NCBI RefSeq assembly: GCF_035046485.1
Contig: NC_085138.1
Span: 18,109,440 to 18,173,439, forward strand
Direction: 5' to 3'
DNA: 64,000 bases
From: Aedes albopictus
Lineage: Eukaryota > Arthropoda > Insecta > Diptera > Culicidae
Shown here piece after piece: positions 32,048-44,493 of this stretch (the first letter of the stretch is position 1; each line of letters opens with the position of its first letter). The position numbers and the translations under genes were made by a program. A model generated the notes under the pieces. The model searched no databases. It was not told the DNA's origin and saw only the letters and a list, made by a program, of their open reading frames with translations.

Positions 32048-33109
32048 CTCCCGAACAGGGTTGTTAACGTTAATCAACGATTAACGCCGTTAACGTTAAT
32101 TTTCATGCAAATTAACGTCAACGGCGTTGCGTTAATTTTCATGGTTGTTAACGTTAACGTTAACGACTAGCGTTGATTCAACGTCAACGGATTCCGGTAA
32201 ACTTTATCGTTAACTAGCAATTTATGTATGATCACTTTTTGAATTTGCCAGGCCAAACAACATTAGCTGCCTAGTCGTGTTCGGTACAGATACTATTCTC
32301 TTCTTGGCGTATCGCCCTTAGGCTGTGACCATAGTGGGTAAGGTATAACTTATCGGATGCGATAAGTTATGAGATGAGAAGAGGGATGTTTGATAGGCCA
32401 TAGTGCATGAGGTTTTCAATGAGGGTGCGCATGTTGTTTTCACATCCTTTTTCGCCTATTTCGTGCGCATCAACGACTCGCATGATTTGATCGATGAAGT
32501 CGCTTGTATGTTGAAGCGCTTCTTTGGATGATAGTGAAATGATCGCTTTATCTATAAGAGCAGAAAGACAAAATGCACCCGCTTTTTGTTTTGTGCGGGC
32601 CGTTTTTTTTTTTGCTATAACGTAGTCAGTTTTGATCCTGTTGCAATAGCAAAAACCGACCAGTTAAAAAAAAATCTGGTGTAACTGTACAAGATTAAGA
32701 TGATTGAATTAATTATTTGAGAAAAGAATGTATAAAATGTAATTATATCCGCGTGAGCGATGTCTTTATGTATACACATAAGACTTGTTCACTTTGAAAC
32801 TTTTTTCTCCGATTCTCCGTGACACATCAAATTATCAATCCACATGCAAAAACAATTCTTCAGTACAAAATTGAGCCAAGTTGATAAAGATTTAAAAGTG
32901 TATCAAATCAATTTTGTGTTTTTTAGCCGTTTTCACAGAAATTTACTCAGAAATTCACAAAATTGCTCCGAAAAGCTGCCGAAGATACCGTTAGGATATA
33001 GTTAGAACAATATTCTACAACTTTGCCGAAGATACTACGGTGTTTAAATTGCGTATTTCGAAGTTATTCAACAATTTTAGTTAAACAATCACGAAAAAGT
33101 ACGATATTT

Positions 33110-34260
33110 TTTCGATTTTACATATAAAAGTCATGTAATTTTACATTATTTTACGTGAATAACTTAATTAGCTATTACTCATTTGTGTAACGAACATTAT
33201 CGTCCACACATCGTTTTTAAGTAGGAATTCGTTTTCATTGACAAATTATCAAAAGTATGTCACGTTGATACTGAAAATCGGACAGAGTTACCAGCACGAA
33301 TTAAAACAAAGTTACCCATGATTAAGACGTCATGCCATCGTATTCTAATGTCTTTCGATTTAAGTATCAGAAATGGTGCAGATGATAAGGCTCGAGCCAG
33401 CGGATCAGAAGGTCCCAGGTTCAAGCTCAAGTTCATAATAAACTTTTTCTCTTTCTTTGTAGCAGTTAGGATGATGAATCTGTTATGACTTACACGCAAT
33501 CTCCCAAATAATAATTATCGGGACCTGCCAAATAAGTCCATTCCAGGACTAGCTAGATATTTAGTTTACTTGTTGACAATAAATCGTGTCGACGAGATCA
33601 GCTGGGCGAAATATTGAGCATCTGTTTGATAACGATCAATTTAGCTAAAACATGCTAAAACAATTCAATACGATGATGGAACTGTTTCTGGATGCAACAT
33701 TTTTTAGACAATTGTGGGTAGAGCTTACTTGTTATCTATCTACCCACAAATCAACACAACTATACGATGAAGGGAAACTTCATTCTTACTATGCACTCTA
33801 CGGTTTCGAAACAAGGCTATGATGCCAAATTGCAATGAGATGCAGTGCGTAGTTTAATTAACTTGTAGCTGGATCGAGACGCAAAAAAAAATCCTATTCC
33901 AGGACTGGAACCTTGAATCTTCGAATCGACAATATCATGCTCAACAATCTGCACCAATTTGAAACTGATGCAGATGAGACAAGGAAGTGTAATGACGTTT
34001 TAATCATGGGTAACTTTGTTTTATTTTGTGCTGGCAACTCTATGCGATTTTTAGTATCAACGTGACATACTTTTGATAATTAGTCAATGAAAACGAATTC
34101 CTACACTAAAATGATGTATGGACGAAATGTTCGTAACACATAGGAGCAATAGCTAATTAATTTAGTCACTTAAAACAATGAAAATTTACATGACTTTTAC
34201 ATGAAAAACCGTAAAAATATTGAATTGATCAAAAATGGATCAAAAAAGTGAACATATTTT
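33110..34260. repeat. Large inverted repeat with tRNA-like segments
   Basis: 33112-33345 is mirrored by 34000-34230 (TATCAAAAGTATGTCACGTT, GGAATTCGTTTTCATTGAC, AAAACAAAGTTACCCATGAT). Inside each arm lies a tRNA-like piece with an A-box-like TGGTGCAGAT and a B-box-like GGTTCAAG / GATTCAAGG. It may be two SINE-like copies in inverted order. The middle (33500-33880) is unique. Confidence 0.7.
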
Positions 34261-35502
34261 TACTTTCCGGACTGGGCTATCTGAGTGTTGAATTCAATTT
34301 AAATCAATATGAGACTGTTATACTGATTTTCGGCATTAAAACATTACTTTATTGTGCTGACCTCGGCAAAAAGTAACAAAAATTCGGCAAGTATGTATTA
34401 TTTAAGGTCATAGGTTTTTTTTATTACAAAATTTTCGGTGATATCTACGAGAAAAGATGTCTCTAATAAGTACACAATATTCATCATATATGTATTAGGT
34501 AAAAGAGTATCAATCGAAATCGATGTCACACTTTTTTCGTTAAGGGATCTAGATTTGCCTGACAAAGAAAAAAACAGAACCTTTCAATCAGAATCCTTTT
34601 TGCAATTAAGTTGAATACCATAAAACCTTAAACTTTCTAACTTGCACATGAATAACATGCACTGAACAAACGACCATATCAAACATTGATCACTTGATTT
34701 AAATCCCGAACAGAGAAAATAAAATATTTTTTTAGGCTGACACAAATTTCGATTTTCTCTAATGTCACCCCCACCCTCGGAAATTTTTCGTTGGAATTCG
34801 ACATTTTGAGGGGGGACACAAATAAATTATTTAAGAAATTTAAAAATTTTAAAGTGAAATTAGAGTATTCGAGAAAATTTCTCAACTAATCCGATGAGTT
34901 TGACGATTTTGCCTAATTGTTTGGGTAAATTTTCATCAAATACATTTATTATTTATCATTCCCCCCCCTTGACGAGTCAACGAGCAAAGTGACAAAAGAA
35001 GAAAATGAGATTTGTTCCGGCCTTATTAACACATACAATAACAAAATTGTGCTGTAAAAAAACTTAAACGATTTGATGGAATATTATTTTATATGTAATG
35101 ATACATGGCGATCGATAGACAGTATGATAAATTTTTATTACGTCTGGTTCATCAACATGAAAGTCATGTGAAAAAAACATTGAGTTATGTTTAGAAACAA
35201 CAACATATTAACGCATTTTATATAACCTACTAGCATTCCCAACACATTAAATCCGCATTACTTTACATACACAACGAGCGCAATCATAAAATCCATACCC
35301 GACAAGAGTTCTCTTGCGTTCTCTTGCGTTCACATGCGTCGAAGCAGCTCCATCGCATCACCGCACTCATCGCAACTCATCTACTATGTACGGTTCATGC
35401 GTTCTGCATATAGTTTCCACAGAGTGTGCTTCGACGCTTATCCGATCTATTATCTCTTTGCATCGCACCTCACCCACTATGTGCTCAACGTTACTGGGAT
35501 AA

Positions 35503-35667
35503 GGGGGCATCCATAAAGTACGTCACGCTCATAGGGGGGAGGGTGGGGGGTTGGTTTACAGAAAGTGTGACAAGCAATGCATTAGGTATACGAAAACCCC
35601 GTACGAAGGGGGGAGGGGGGGGTCTAAAATTCCAAAATTTTGCGTGACGTACTAAATGGATGCCCCC
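35503..35667. mobile_element. 165-bp MITE, TAA duplication
   Basis: GGGGGCATCCATAAAGTACG at the left and GGGGGCATCCATTTAGTACG at the right (complement), both followed by TCACGC. TAA is duplicated (35500-35502, 35668-35670), fitting the TWA preference of PIF/Harbinger. G-rich tracts lie inside both ends. Non-coding. Confidence 0.8.
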
Positions 35668-35764
35668 TAAAGCCAGTTTCTCCGCTGGGATAAAGCCACT
35701 TCTCCGATAAATGAGGATTATGACAGCTATTAACTAAGAGTTTTCTCCGCCAGTAATATCAGTT

Positions 35765-36020
35765 TGAAGATGTATAACGTGGGACAGATTAACACATTTC
35801 ATACTCAAAGAAGTCAAGGGAATTTCCATTACGAAAAGCATCTGGATCGACCGGGAATCGAATCCGTCATGTGGCATTATTATGATATCCCCCCTCACCC
35901 CTGGGTGGTATTTTGTGCAGACAAAAATAGCCCCCACCCATTCCTTAAAGGACAACGTGGTTTCTGGCCGGCCCCATCAGCATGTTTTTCATGAATACCC
36001 GCGCGTTTCAGTGGTAAGGA
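35765..36020 (-). mobile_element. Feilai-type SINE fragment, interrupted
   Basis: Minus-strand SINE body and B-box (complement of GACCGGGAATCGAATCCGTC at 35849). The tRNA-like remainder (GAATACCCGCGCGTTTCAG) resumes at 35993 after about 100 bp of C-rich foreign sequence. Its tail is missing. Confidence 0.6.
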
Positions 36021-37850
36021 TACCTTCTTGGGTATGTTTTCGCTTTCAGTTGATTTTCTCAGAGAGACTTATGAAAATTGAAGACTGCACTATCAACTCA
36101 CATGGTGTTTGTGAGTGTTTGACACAAGTGAATAAGTATACACGTACTTTAATGTGATACTTCTGGGCCACTATTGGCATACACATGTCAAAGTCAGCTT
36201 CGTGTGAATTCTTTTCCGCCGCTGTTATTAGTCCACCCTCATGAGTCAATTAGTTCAGCTGAAGATCTGAAATGGGCTCCACGGCTCCACCTAGGTCTTC
36301 ACCGAGATCTCATTGGTTACAGGGAGTTACTGGATAACGTCGATATACATTTAAAGACAAATGTGCCATAAGCGGAACTCAAAATGAAGCCTCAAACGGA
36401 AGAGGAAGCTTTACAAACTGCAGTAATGGATCCCACTGAGCGGTCACGCAGTCGAAAAGGATCAACGACGGAATTTCCCACGTCATGATCCGAGTGCTTG
36501 GCGTCCATTTCTTAAGACAGCTGGAGAGGAGAATGGTGCTGACGATGAGGCATATTCTGCATATTGTCAAGATATAGAAGGAAAATCTGTTAAAATTTAA
36601 CGAGCCGGCAGCTCTGGAAACGTAAAAGTATAGTATAAATTATTTCTAGTACATTTAAAATACCTCTTAGTTGTAGCACATTGTAGAGTTAAAGTTTTAC
36701 ATTGAAGTTGAAATTCACGCAGAATTGCATAGGAATGATATAATTACTTAACTTTTGAATCAGTTGTGTGGGATACTTTCTATTTTTAATTATTCCATAA
36801 GATGTGTTGAACATGCTTGACTGGACCTGCTGTAATGACTCGTTACCTATCCAAGAAATAGCGCCCATATTAGTGGACTAACTACTCTTCGCGCACTAGG
36901 CAAGGCTCCAATATGTAGCTTAAAGAGTTGCCACATATTGGGTTAGCTAATGGAATACGGGAGCAATGGTTCTGATCAAAACGAATGCATTAGTAGACAA
37001 ATCCTATCAAGACAATTTAAAATGAAACGAATAATTAGATGATCTAAATTAATTTCACTATAAGGTTGTAAAACTGCTTTTTTACTCCCCTGGGCAAAGG
37101 CACAACCTTGTGATCAGCTTGATTGCTGTCAGGTCTCGGGGCTTAAATGTATCTTTACTCTACAGAGAAAGACGCACACTCGTGATGCCAACAAGAACCG
37201 ATATTTTTCGTGATCAAACGAAGAAGCGTCACGGTCCTTTTTTGTTGTTTTTGATATATTTGATTTCTATTTGTAGAAAGGAACTTGGTCCACATTTGTT
37301 TTGAAATTATTATTAAGCAAGCTTCCAATATTGAAGACACAAGAAGAAGAATCACAAGAAGAACATGAATAAACGGTTCACTGAAAATCAAGCACCATGT
37401 AGTTTGACAACATAGTTCATTTTGTGTGAAAATACGCAAAGGTAAATAATGTTGACCATTTAATTAACAGCATATTCTTTTACAGCTCAATACGCAAAAT
37501 CAATCTCCCACCTTTCCTCATCGTAAGGCCACGCAAAACTTAAAAGCCGCATGGCTAAAGAGGTTGCAATGCCTACTCCCAAATTCCACGGTGTATTATG
37601 GACGATGTGAGCTTTTGGACTTGCTTTGGAGACTTGGCCTTATGACCCCCTTGTGCATCAATAAAACAAAATAAAATAATATAAAATAAATGTTGTAAAA
37701 CTGCTTTTTCACTCTACTGAAGCGAACGTATCTTTACCTTTATAGCATGAGTTTTTATGAGCCATTCGACGGGTTAGGTTTCCTGAGAAGTTCGAGTGCC
37801 ATATGTGCTTCCGCCAAAGATGATTCGATGTCAAAAAAGCATATCATTAA
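36021..37850. other. Unassigned interior of the 32056-38011 element
   Basis: No transposase, zinc-finger or hATC-like frame was found; all frames are short. AT-rich, without obvious repeats. Confidence 0.4.
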
Positions 37851-38019
37851 TGCAGAATTAACGTAGTCGTTAACGTTAAATCTACGCTCAGCGTTAACAT
37901 TATCGTTAATCAACGAGCCTAAAAAATCAACGCAAGATTCGTTAATCGTTACAATCAACGTTAACGAGTTTACGAAACGGCGTTAATCGTTTATCAACGT
38001 TAACAACCCTGCTCCCGAA

Positions 38020-38200
38020 CCTCGGCTGGAACTCACCAGGAAATGCCCTTGTCAAACCTCTGGGATCAAAACTAGTCTCATCATCTGTCCATTTTTGCCC
38101 ACTGTGTGAGCGCTGGGCGCTAGTGACTGTGCCGACTGTGCCCATCTGATGGCGGGTGGCTTCTACAGCGTGCAAATTCTGTGTGTAAAGTTGTCATCGC
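38020..38200 (-). pseudogene. RTE/JAM1-like LINE, 5' end beyond hAT insertion
   Basis: Sequence after the right CTCCCGAA continues the 5' region that breaks off at 32047 on the other side of the hAT-type element. On the minus strand it reads toward the LINE (GTTTTGATCCCAGAGGTTTG ... GGTGAGTTCCAGCC). The exact start is uncertain. Confidence 0.5.
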
Positions 38201-39281
38201 TTTCCATTCGTGCATAAATGCGGTTTCGGGTACCTACCGATGCTATGCGATGGTGGTATTATTATTGTTATTATTATCAAACTAACTGGCGGTCCCATTG
38301 TCGCGCATTTGTGGGATGGGTGTGTTTCGTTTGAACGACTGCTGTTATGCAGATAAGCCCGAGAGCCAAAGATGCTGCTGGGTTCTGGCCGCTGATGGTT
38401 CGATATGCTAACTGTGGTAAGCAGCTTTAAGCTTCTATGTTGAGTGGGAATGTCGCGGCACGATTTTAATAGGAAAGGTAGATACCAAGACTCAGGAGAT
38501 TAGGAACAGCGAACAAAGTGAAGAGTGCTGTGTGAAGCAGAAAATTAAGCTCAAAGATATCATTTCACTGTGTTTTTGCAATTCAAATTTGAATTCAATG
38601 CGCTGTTAATTTTGTTAGGTGGTTCTGATGTTGTGAAAAAATAGTAAAATGCGTAATTTTCGAGAGACATGCATCACAAGGAAAGGAAAGGAATATTAAT
38701 TCAACCTTTTATTACTTCTGCTACACATTTTTAATTATCAGAAAGAAGAAAAGTACAACTGAGTTTGAATTTTTTCATATATTTGATCAGCTTCAATAAT
38801 TAGTTGAATAATTCAAACGCGAGCAGATTAAGAGGAACAGCGCTTATTTTTTTTTTCAAAAAGCGTACATAGGCTTTATATCGTACATAGGCCCTATATC
38901 GTTTGCGAGTTATGAGTATCAGCTAGAGGCCAAACCTTTGGCTGCAATCTATGGCTTGTGGGGTCTCTACGACCGAAACGTTAGCTGAATTATCGGATTA
39001 TCTGTAACATCAGTAGAGTTGACATACGTTGTCAAATTAATGAAATAAAAAGACCGATATCTGTCAACAAAAGTGACAGTAAATACCACACTATGATCTG
39101 ACCAGATGCCATGCATGTGTTGCAACTCAACTAATTTAGTATGCCGTGTGCATTCAATAAAAATGCTTCAAAATATAGAGACAAACTTAACCTTTGTCTT
39201 TGTTGGTTTGGTGATCTCCAATATTTTAAGACATATACGCCTTTCCTTACATGTTGACCCACGTCCTGTAAAGATATTTTT
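38201..39281. other. Unassigned stretch with one hammerhead-like scrap
   Basis: ATT-type microsatellite near 38255-38277, short direct repeat CGTACATAGG near 38867-38892, and a degenerate hammerhead-like block at 38958-38990 (GGTCTCTACGACC stem, CGAAACGTT). No gene. Confidence 0.4.
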
Positions 39282-39292
39282 ACGTGCATCGT

Positions 39293-39567
39293 GGGGTCTC
39301 CAGTTAGCCTAGTGGTTAAGGTTATGGATCGCCAATCCGGAGACGGCGGGTTCGATTCCCGTTCCGGTCGGGAAAATTTTCTCAACTCCCTGGGCATAGA
39401 GTATCATTGTGCTTGCCTCACAATATACAAATTCATGCAATGGCAGACAAAGAAAGCCCTTCAATTAATAACTGTGGAAGTGCTCAAAGAACACTAAGTT
39501 GAAACGAGGCAGGCCAAGTCCCAGTGGGGACGTAGAGCCATAAAGAAGAAGAAGAAGAAGAAGAAGA
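39293..39567 (+). mobile_element. Feilai-type SINE, complete
   Basis: A tRNA-like head with A-box TAGCCTAGTGGTTAAGG and B-box GGGTTCGATTCCC, the family body (GGGCATAGAGTATCATTGTG, ATAACTGTGGAAGTGCTC, CCCAGTGGGGACG) and a GAA-repeat tail. An 11-bp duplication ACGTGCATCGT flanks it (39282-39292, 39568-39578). The tRNA-like head is a pol III promoter and not a working tRNA. SINEs of this kind depend on LINE enzymes. Confidence 0.9.
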
Positions 39568-39578
39568 ACGTGCATCGT

Positions 39579-40540
39579 AAATTTATAGGATTGCACGGTA
39601 ACAAAACGCATGGAGCCAATTACTCCAATTAATTCAGTGTTAGTATTTATAACACATCGACCCAGCTATACATGTGTAATTACCGTTTAGAAATAACTAA
39701 TTCTTAATTTATAGTTGCCGAATTGCCCCCAAAGGCCTATAACCCCCACACATCGAGAAAACTCAAAAGCATTGCCTAACTCAATCATTCGGTTTGCTTG
39801 TGGCCGTCATTTCGTCAAGATTCGCACCGGACGTGAACTCTTCTGCTTCCATTAATAATAAATCATTCGGTGATCACGATCGTGCCGTCCATCCGATCCG
39901 AAACTCACCCACCACGGATCAAATCGGCAACACCGGCCCATTAGTATGGCCGGCAAGTGCCGCAATCGTTAATTTCAACGCCAACAACCAACGGGTTATA
40001 CCTGAGATCGCTCGAGACTCAAGAGAGACTTCGATGATTTGCTTCTTCTTCACAGTTTTCCCCTGCCTGACACAAGGCGGTCGAGCTGTTACAGATCGAG
40101 ATTGAGTAAAACTGTCGTCGTCGCTAGCCATCTTCATTACCCACTGCCCGCGTGGCAGCGTTCATCGTCTTCACTCTTGTCGTTGCTGATTGGAATGCAT
40201 GGGTCTCATCCGACAGTCTGCTGGACCGGTATTCCACCCACCTCGCTTGGTCGTCGTAGTCGAATCAACCGAGCCGAGCTGTGGATAAACATGAATGACT
40301 TCTCGATACTCGGGACCGCCTTGGGGAGGGCTTCACTCAGTTCCGAGAACGAGATTGAAATGTAATAGAGGCGATTATCGTCAACTTCATCTTCATTATG
40401 GTTATTATAATTTTAATAATATTTTATATGGCCATCTCCATGAGCGTGGGCAGAAGTGGGCCTTACTGGGTTATTTTCTTCTGCTATAGGGTGACTTGGG
40501 TATTTTTTTACAGTTTTGTTTTCTTTGTCATGAGGGGGTT
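39579..40540. other. Unassigned, partly GC-rich stretch
   Basis: 39780-40370 is GC-richer than its flanks with frames of about 100 codons, but no domain, start context or splice structure convinces. It could be host sequence. Confidence 0.3.
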
Positions 40541-40549
40541 TCATGAGTT

Positions 40550-40745
40550 ACCGACTCTAGGCCCCTCTGGAGGACTGTTGGAGTACGGTAAAAGCAGTCA
40601 TCAACAACGCTGCCGAGAACCCCATCGGGTACATTGAATAAAGACGACGGAACAAATGAGTGCAGAACGTTTTTGGAGGATAATCGTAGCGCTGGCGGTA
40701 ATGCTGCAGCATTAAATCCGACAGAACGTATAAGAATACAAATAA
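40550..40745 (+). pseudogene. RTE/JAM1-like LINE fragment (linker)
   Basis: WSTVKAVINNAAENPIGYIE on the plus strand matches the minus-strand linker at 30590-30660 (WSTVKAAINNATESTVGYVE). It is a short, stop-broken piece of the same LINE family. Confidence 0.65.
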
Positions 40746-41034
40746 AGGCGAAACCGATGCTGGGTCATTAGGCCGAATGGTCATCAGGACGAATTGCAAT
40801 TTAAAAGTTATGAAACTGGAAACCAATTTGTTTTTTTTTTAACCATAATCAACAATCATTGCCAACAACTGTTTTAACAATAAAGCTAGAAAGAAAAACC
40901 TATGTTTAAAAGAAGGAAAAAAAAATATGATTTGAATATCAGCAGTTTCACAAACTATTTTAGCAATAATATCAAAAAGAACAGCCTATTTTAAAAGAAG
41001 GAAAAAAATCTTGGATATCAATAATTATTAGATT

Positions 41035-41195
41035 TCGCGAAGTTCAGATAAAGTTCCAAAACGGAACTTTCTGGCTGCTTAAGAAGCTAACGATGAGCCT
41101 TGCTGGAACTTCGGTCACAAGTTCCGGTAAGGCTCATTGTTAGCCTTTTAAGCAGCCAGAAAGTTCCATTCGGAACTTTATCTGAACTTCACTGA
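41035..41195. repeat. Near-perfect palindrome, GGAACTTT-rich
   Basis: 41038-41106 and 41126-41195 are inverted copies (AAGTTCAGATAAAGTTCC, TTTCTGGCTGCTTAAGAAGC and complements). Further GGAACTTT / AAGTTC and CTGCTTAAGA motifs extend to 41265 and recur at 41700-41850, suggesting that 41035-41855 is one element. Confidence 0.7.
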
Positions 41196-41394
41196 ACTTT
41201 AAAGCTGCTTAAGATGCTACTCGGAACTTTGTCGGAACTTTCAAGTTCACATAAGTTCAGTTCAGTAGCATTGTGATTCAATGAAGATTAAATTTATTTC
41301 TTTAACAGAAAACAACTGTTTAAGCATACACGAATAAAAGACAAATATGAATTAATCAAATCAATGAATACTAGGCTTGAGCAAAAAAATAATT

Positions 41395-41480
41395 GCCGCC
41401 CATCGGATTCGAACCGATAGTCGGTTCGTGAGAACCCTACGCTCTAAAGCTAAAGTCTAACTTGAATCGATTTGTGAAGT
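41395..41480 (-). mobile_element. tRNA-like SINE head or tRNA pseudogene
   Basis: On the minus strand: A-box-like TAGCTTTAGAGCGTAGG and a perfect B-box GGTTCGAATCC. The anticodon arm does not fold properly (GGTTC / GAACC with a 4-base loop), so it is not a working tRNA. Confidence 0.5.
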
Positions 41481-41500
41481 GAAGTGAAGTGAAGTGAAGT
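41476..41500. repeat. GTGAA pentanucleotide repeat
   Basis: Five tandem GTGAA units. Confidence 0.8.
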
Positions 41501-41947
41501 TAGCGTGGTTTTATCAAGTGTCTTCTGCAGCGCAGCGGTAAGTCGGCAGGCTATCACGCAGGAGGAACCAGTTCAAATCTACATAGCAGCGACATGTGTG
41601 AAAAAATAATTATCAGAAGAAATTTCCAGACATAATTCAGAAATCCACCAACAGGGTTGTGATTTTGGATAACATATTTTTGTTTCTGCGTGAATTTTGT
41701 CAAAGTTCTGTCAGAAGCTGCTTAGAAGGCTATCCAGCGTGCTTATGTGAACTTTAAAGTTCCAAAATTACATAAAAATGAAGTTGCTTAGAAGGCTAAT
41801 GAGCAACCTCGAACGAGCTGCTTAGCCTGTAAAGTACCCTTTTATCTGAACTTTGATTACTGACTGCCCAGTCCAGGAACTTTTTGTTATGGAAATTTCC
41901 TTAACTTCATTGAATATGAAGTATCTTCGTGCCTGTCACACGATATA

Positions 41948-42545
41948 CAGTATGCGGCAGGAAAAATTGCGAAAGTGTTTTTCAACTTCAAACCTCGTTT
42001 TCGTCCATTTGACGTTAACCAATCTATGTTTCACCGTCCCATGATCTCTAATAGGCTAGTTTTCTGAAAAGTTAACTAAAAATTTTCCCATTTTGATCAC
42101 TTACCTTTACAGGGCGACACCTGAAGCGGAAGACAATCAGAATTTTTAAACCGCATAAAAGTACGCAGGTCGCTAAATTTCGTATCTGTTAAAACAAAAT
42201 TTTTAATTTTCTCTACAATATCATCAAATATATGTACTTATTTCATCTAGTATGTGAAACTACATGGCTCTGGATCAGTGTGGTCTGGTTGTTCATCGAA
42301 TTGAGGCTAATTTTTTTACTGTTACAATCATTTTGTTTAATGACCATTGGGCGCGCAGTTTATTGATACCCGCTTATTAGGCTTACATTATCACATGTTA
42401 ATCATCAAATATGTTCATTTTTATTTTTCAATGCTAAAATATAGACATTGACTGATACACTGTCATGAAAAAATTGTGTCATATGTCCCATATTTATCGT
42501 GTAATAGTGCCTTGAACTTTTCGCAATTTTTCCTGCCGCACCCTG
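41948..42545. mobile_element. 598-bp MITE, TA duplication
   Basis: CAGTATGCGGCAGGAAAAAT at the left and CAGGGTGCGGCAGGAAAAAT (complement) at the right, extending through TTGCGAAA. It inserted at the TA of the SINE's GATATACACATG and duplicated it (41946-41947, 42546-42547). Tc1/mariner-type mobilisation is likely. Confidence 0.8.
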
Positions 42546-43320
42546 TACTTATGCACAGTGCCGGATTTAGGCCTCGGGGGCCCGGGGCAAACTCTAAAGT
42601 GGGCCCCAGAATCAAAATTTCGAAAAAATGAACCATACAATTACGTTTTTTTTTCTTAATCGTATGTACTATTCTAGACCTAATATTGAGAGCTTCTGAT
42701 TTCTGAATTTCTCCAAAATTCCGACAAATAGAAAATTATTCGAACATTTAATTTGATATTTGACTCAAATGTCAAAATGCTAGCGTAAATGACATCTCGT
42801 TCAGATAGTTCATATATTTTAAACTTTCATCCGAATTGAACATTTATACAAGTTTAAGAACTTAGCGTTTAGTTAAAAATCTACTAAAACATGCAGCAAC
42901 TTTATTCGAGATTGCACGAGATCGACGAGTATTTCAAAATTCAGATTATACAAAGATTAGTCTCTTGGGAGCAACTGTAGCAACAAATCTTAATATCTTC
43001 AGTAAAACCAAAAATAAAGATACAGTTAAAGTTACAGTCTCCAGGACACTTGGTTTTTAAAACTAGCCTTAACTCCCAAACATCTCCAGAATTCATCATC
43101 TTCTCTTTTTCAGCGAACTGATGCAAATAAGTATAAGGCATTTGTTTTCAAAATATAATCATAATCAACAAACGTATGTACACAGCAAAAAAATATGAAA
43201 ATTAAGCAGCACGTAAATTGAAGATAAACTGAAATTTGCGACAGAAAAATGTAAATCACCAACATTGAACGTCAGCTGAGCAGCCCGCTGTTGGTCAGAC
43301 GGTTTGTTTACAGATTTTAA

Positions 43321-43521
43321 GGTGAATTTATGACGAAGCCACACCTCGAATTTTCAAGAGCATAAATCTGAAGAACCGAATGTCGGTTTGAGCTGAAAAG
43401 TTGATCGATTAGTAACCCACTGATGGTGACCAATCGATTAAATTTTCAGCTCAAACCGACATTCGGTTCTTCAGATTTGTGCTCTTGAAAATTCAAGGTG
43501 TGGCTTCGTCATATATTCACC
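43321..43521. mobile_element. 201-bp palindromic MITE, TTAA duplication
   Basis: GGTGAATTTATGACGAAGCC and its near complement at the ends, with almost the whole length self-complementary about 43425. TTAA flanks it (43317-43320, 43522-43525), the target used by piggyBac-type elements. Confidence 0.85.
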
Positions 43522-43724
43522 TTAAAGCATATTCGCTTTAAATTTACATGCATCTGCTATAAATCATGCCAGCCACTCTCCGTCATCAGCTAAACGAATG
43601 GCTGCTCGCAGCTGTGGCGGTTTCCCCGTTGTCTCTCTCAGTACTCTCTGCAGCAGCCAGAGCATGTCGGGAATGCGTGCATTATGGTAGAAGCAGTTTA
43701 ACTTTGACTGTCTGCTCTTCAACA

Positions 43725-43800
43725 AGCTGAGATAGCCGAGAGAGCTCGGGCGTGCTACTCACACCCCAAGGATCTGATTCCCGCTCAGAGTTCAATTTTT
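43725..43800 (+). mobile_element. tRNA-like SINE head
   Basis: A-box-like GATAGCCGAGAGAGCTCGG and B-box-like GGATCTGATTCCCGC at proper spacing. No clear body or tail. Confidence 0.45.
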
Positions 43801-44220
43801 CTTTATATTTTCTAGCAGATATCTGCAATGATATTTTAAGATCGCACAAAAATTTCCATCATATATGACGGGGTCCTTTTGTTACATTCGATCCGTCATA
43901 ATTTTACAGGTTTTTTTCGAATTGTGAAATAACAGATAAATTTGTGAAACTATTGAAATTTATATTGATGTACAATTACTCAAAAGCTTAATCTTTCTTG
44001 CACTCTGCTTAGAGACACTTTTTGTAGCAACTTGAAGTCACGGAGAAGTGTTTCCACTCGATAAGAACTTACAAGGGTTTTTAGAGAAAATCTCATATTT
44101 TCAAATACTGCACCAAAAATTATGAAACTTTTGATTTCGAATTATTCTTAAGAGAAAATCCAGATAAATGGCCAAAAATAGTTTAGATACCTTTAGGAAC
44201 CCTATTATAAGTTCTTTTTT

Positions 44221-44493
44221 CAGTGTGACGTCCTCACTGGGACACTGCTTCTTACCTTAGTGTTTCATGAGCACTTCCACAGTAACTGTGGAACTGTTAT
44301 TAACAAAAAGTTTCCTTTGTCAATGACCATTTCGTATGTGCATACCGTGTGGCAGACACGAAGACACTCTTTTCCTAAGGAATTCAAGGATTTTCCTTTA
44401 CGAAAAGTTCTTGGAACGACCGGGAATTGAACGCGTCACCCTTAGTATGGTCATGCTGAATATCCACGCCTTAACAGCTGTGGCTATAAGGGC
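44221..44493 (-). mobile_element. Feilai-type SINE, minus strand
   Basis: Complement shows the family body (GTGGAAGTGCTCATGAAACA, CCAGTGAGGACG at the tail side) and the tRNA head (44400-44493). It lies inside the 42556-44637 element. The GAA tail is lost. Confidence 0.8.

Larger units (their letters stand above)
32056..38011. mobile_element. 5.96-kb hAT-type element, GTTAACG-rich ends
   Basis: CAGGGTTGTTAACGTTAATC at the left and its near complement at the right end, between perfect 8-bp duplications CTCCCGAA (32048-32055 and 38012-38019). The first ~170 and last ~150 bp are crowded with GTTAACG/CGTTAAC motifs in both orientations, like subterminal transposase sites. It interrupts the 5' region of an RTE-like LINE. 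The interior holds a palindrome (33110-34260), a MITE (35503-35667) and a SINE fragment, but no transposase frame. Confidence 0.85.

Noticed and set aside
39293..39370. Possible tRNA gene (good A and B boxes)
   Set aside because: It continues into a Feilai-type SINE body with its own target duplication and does not fold as a full tRNA.
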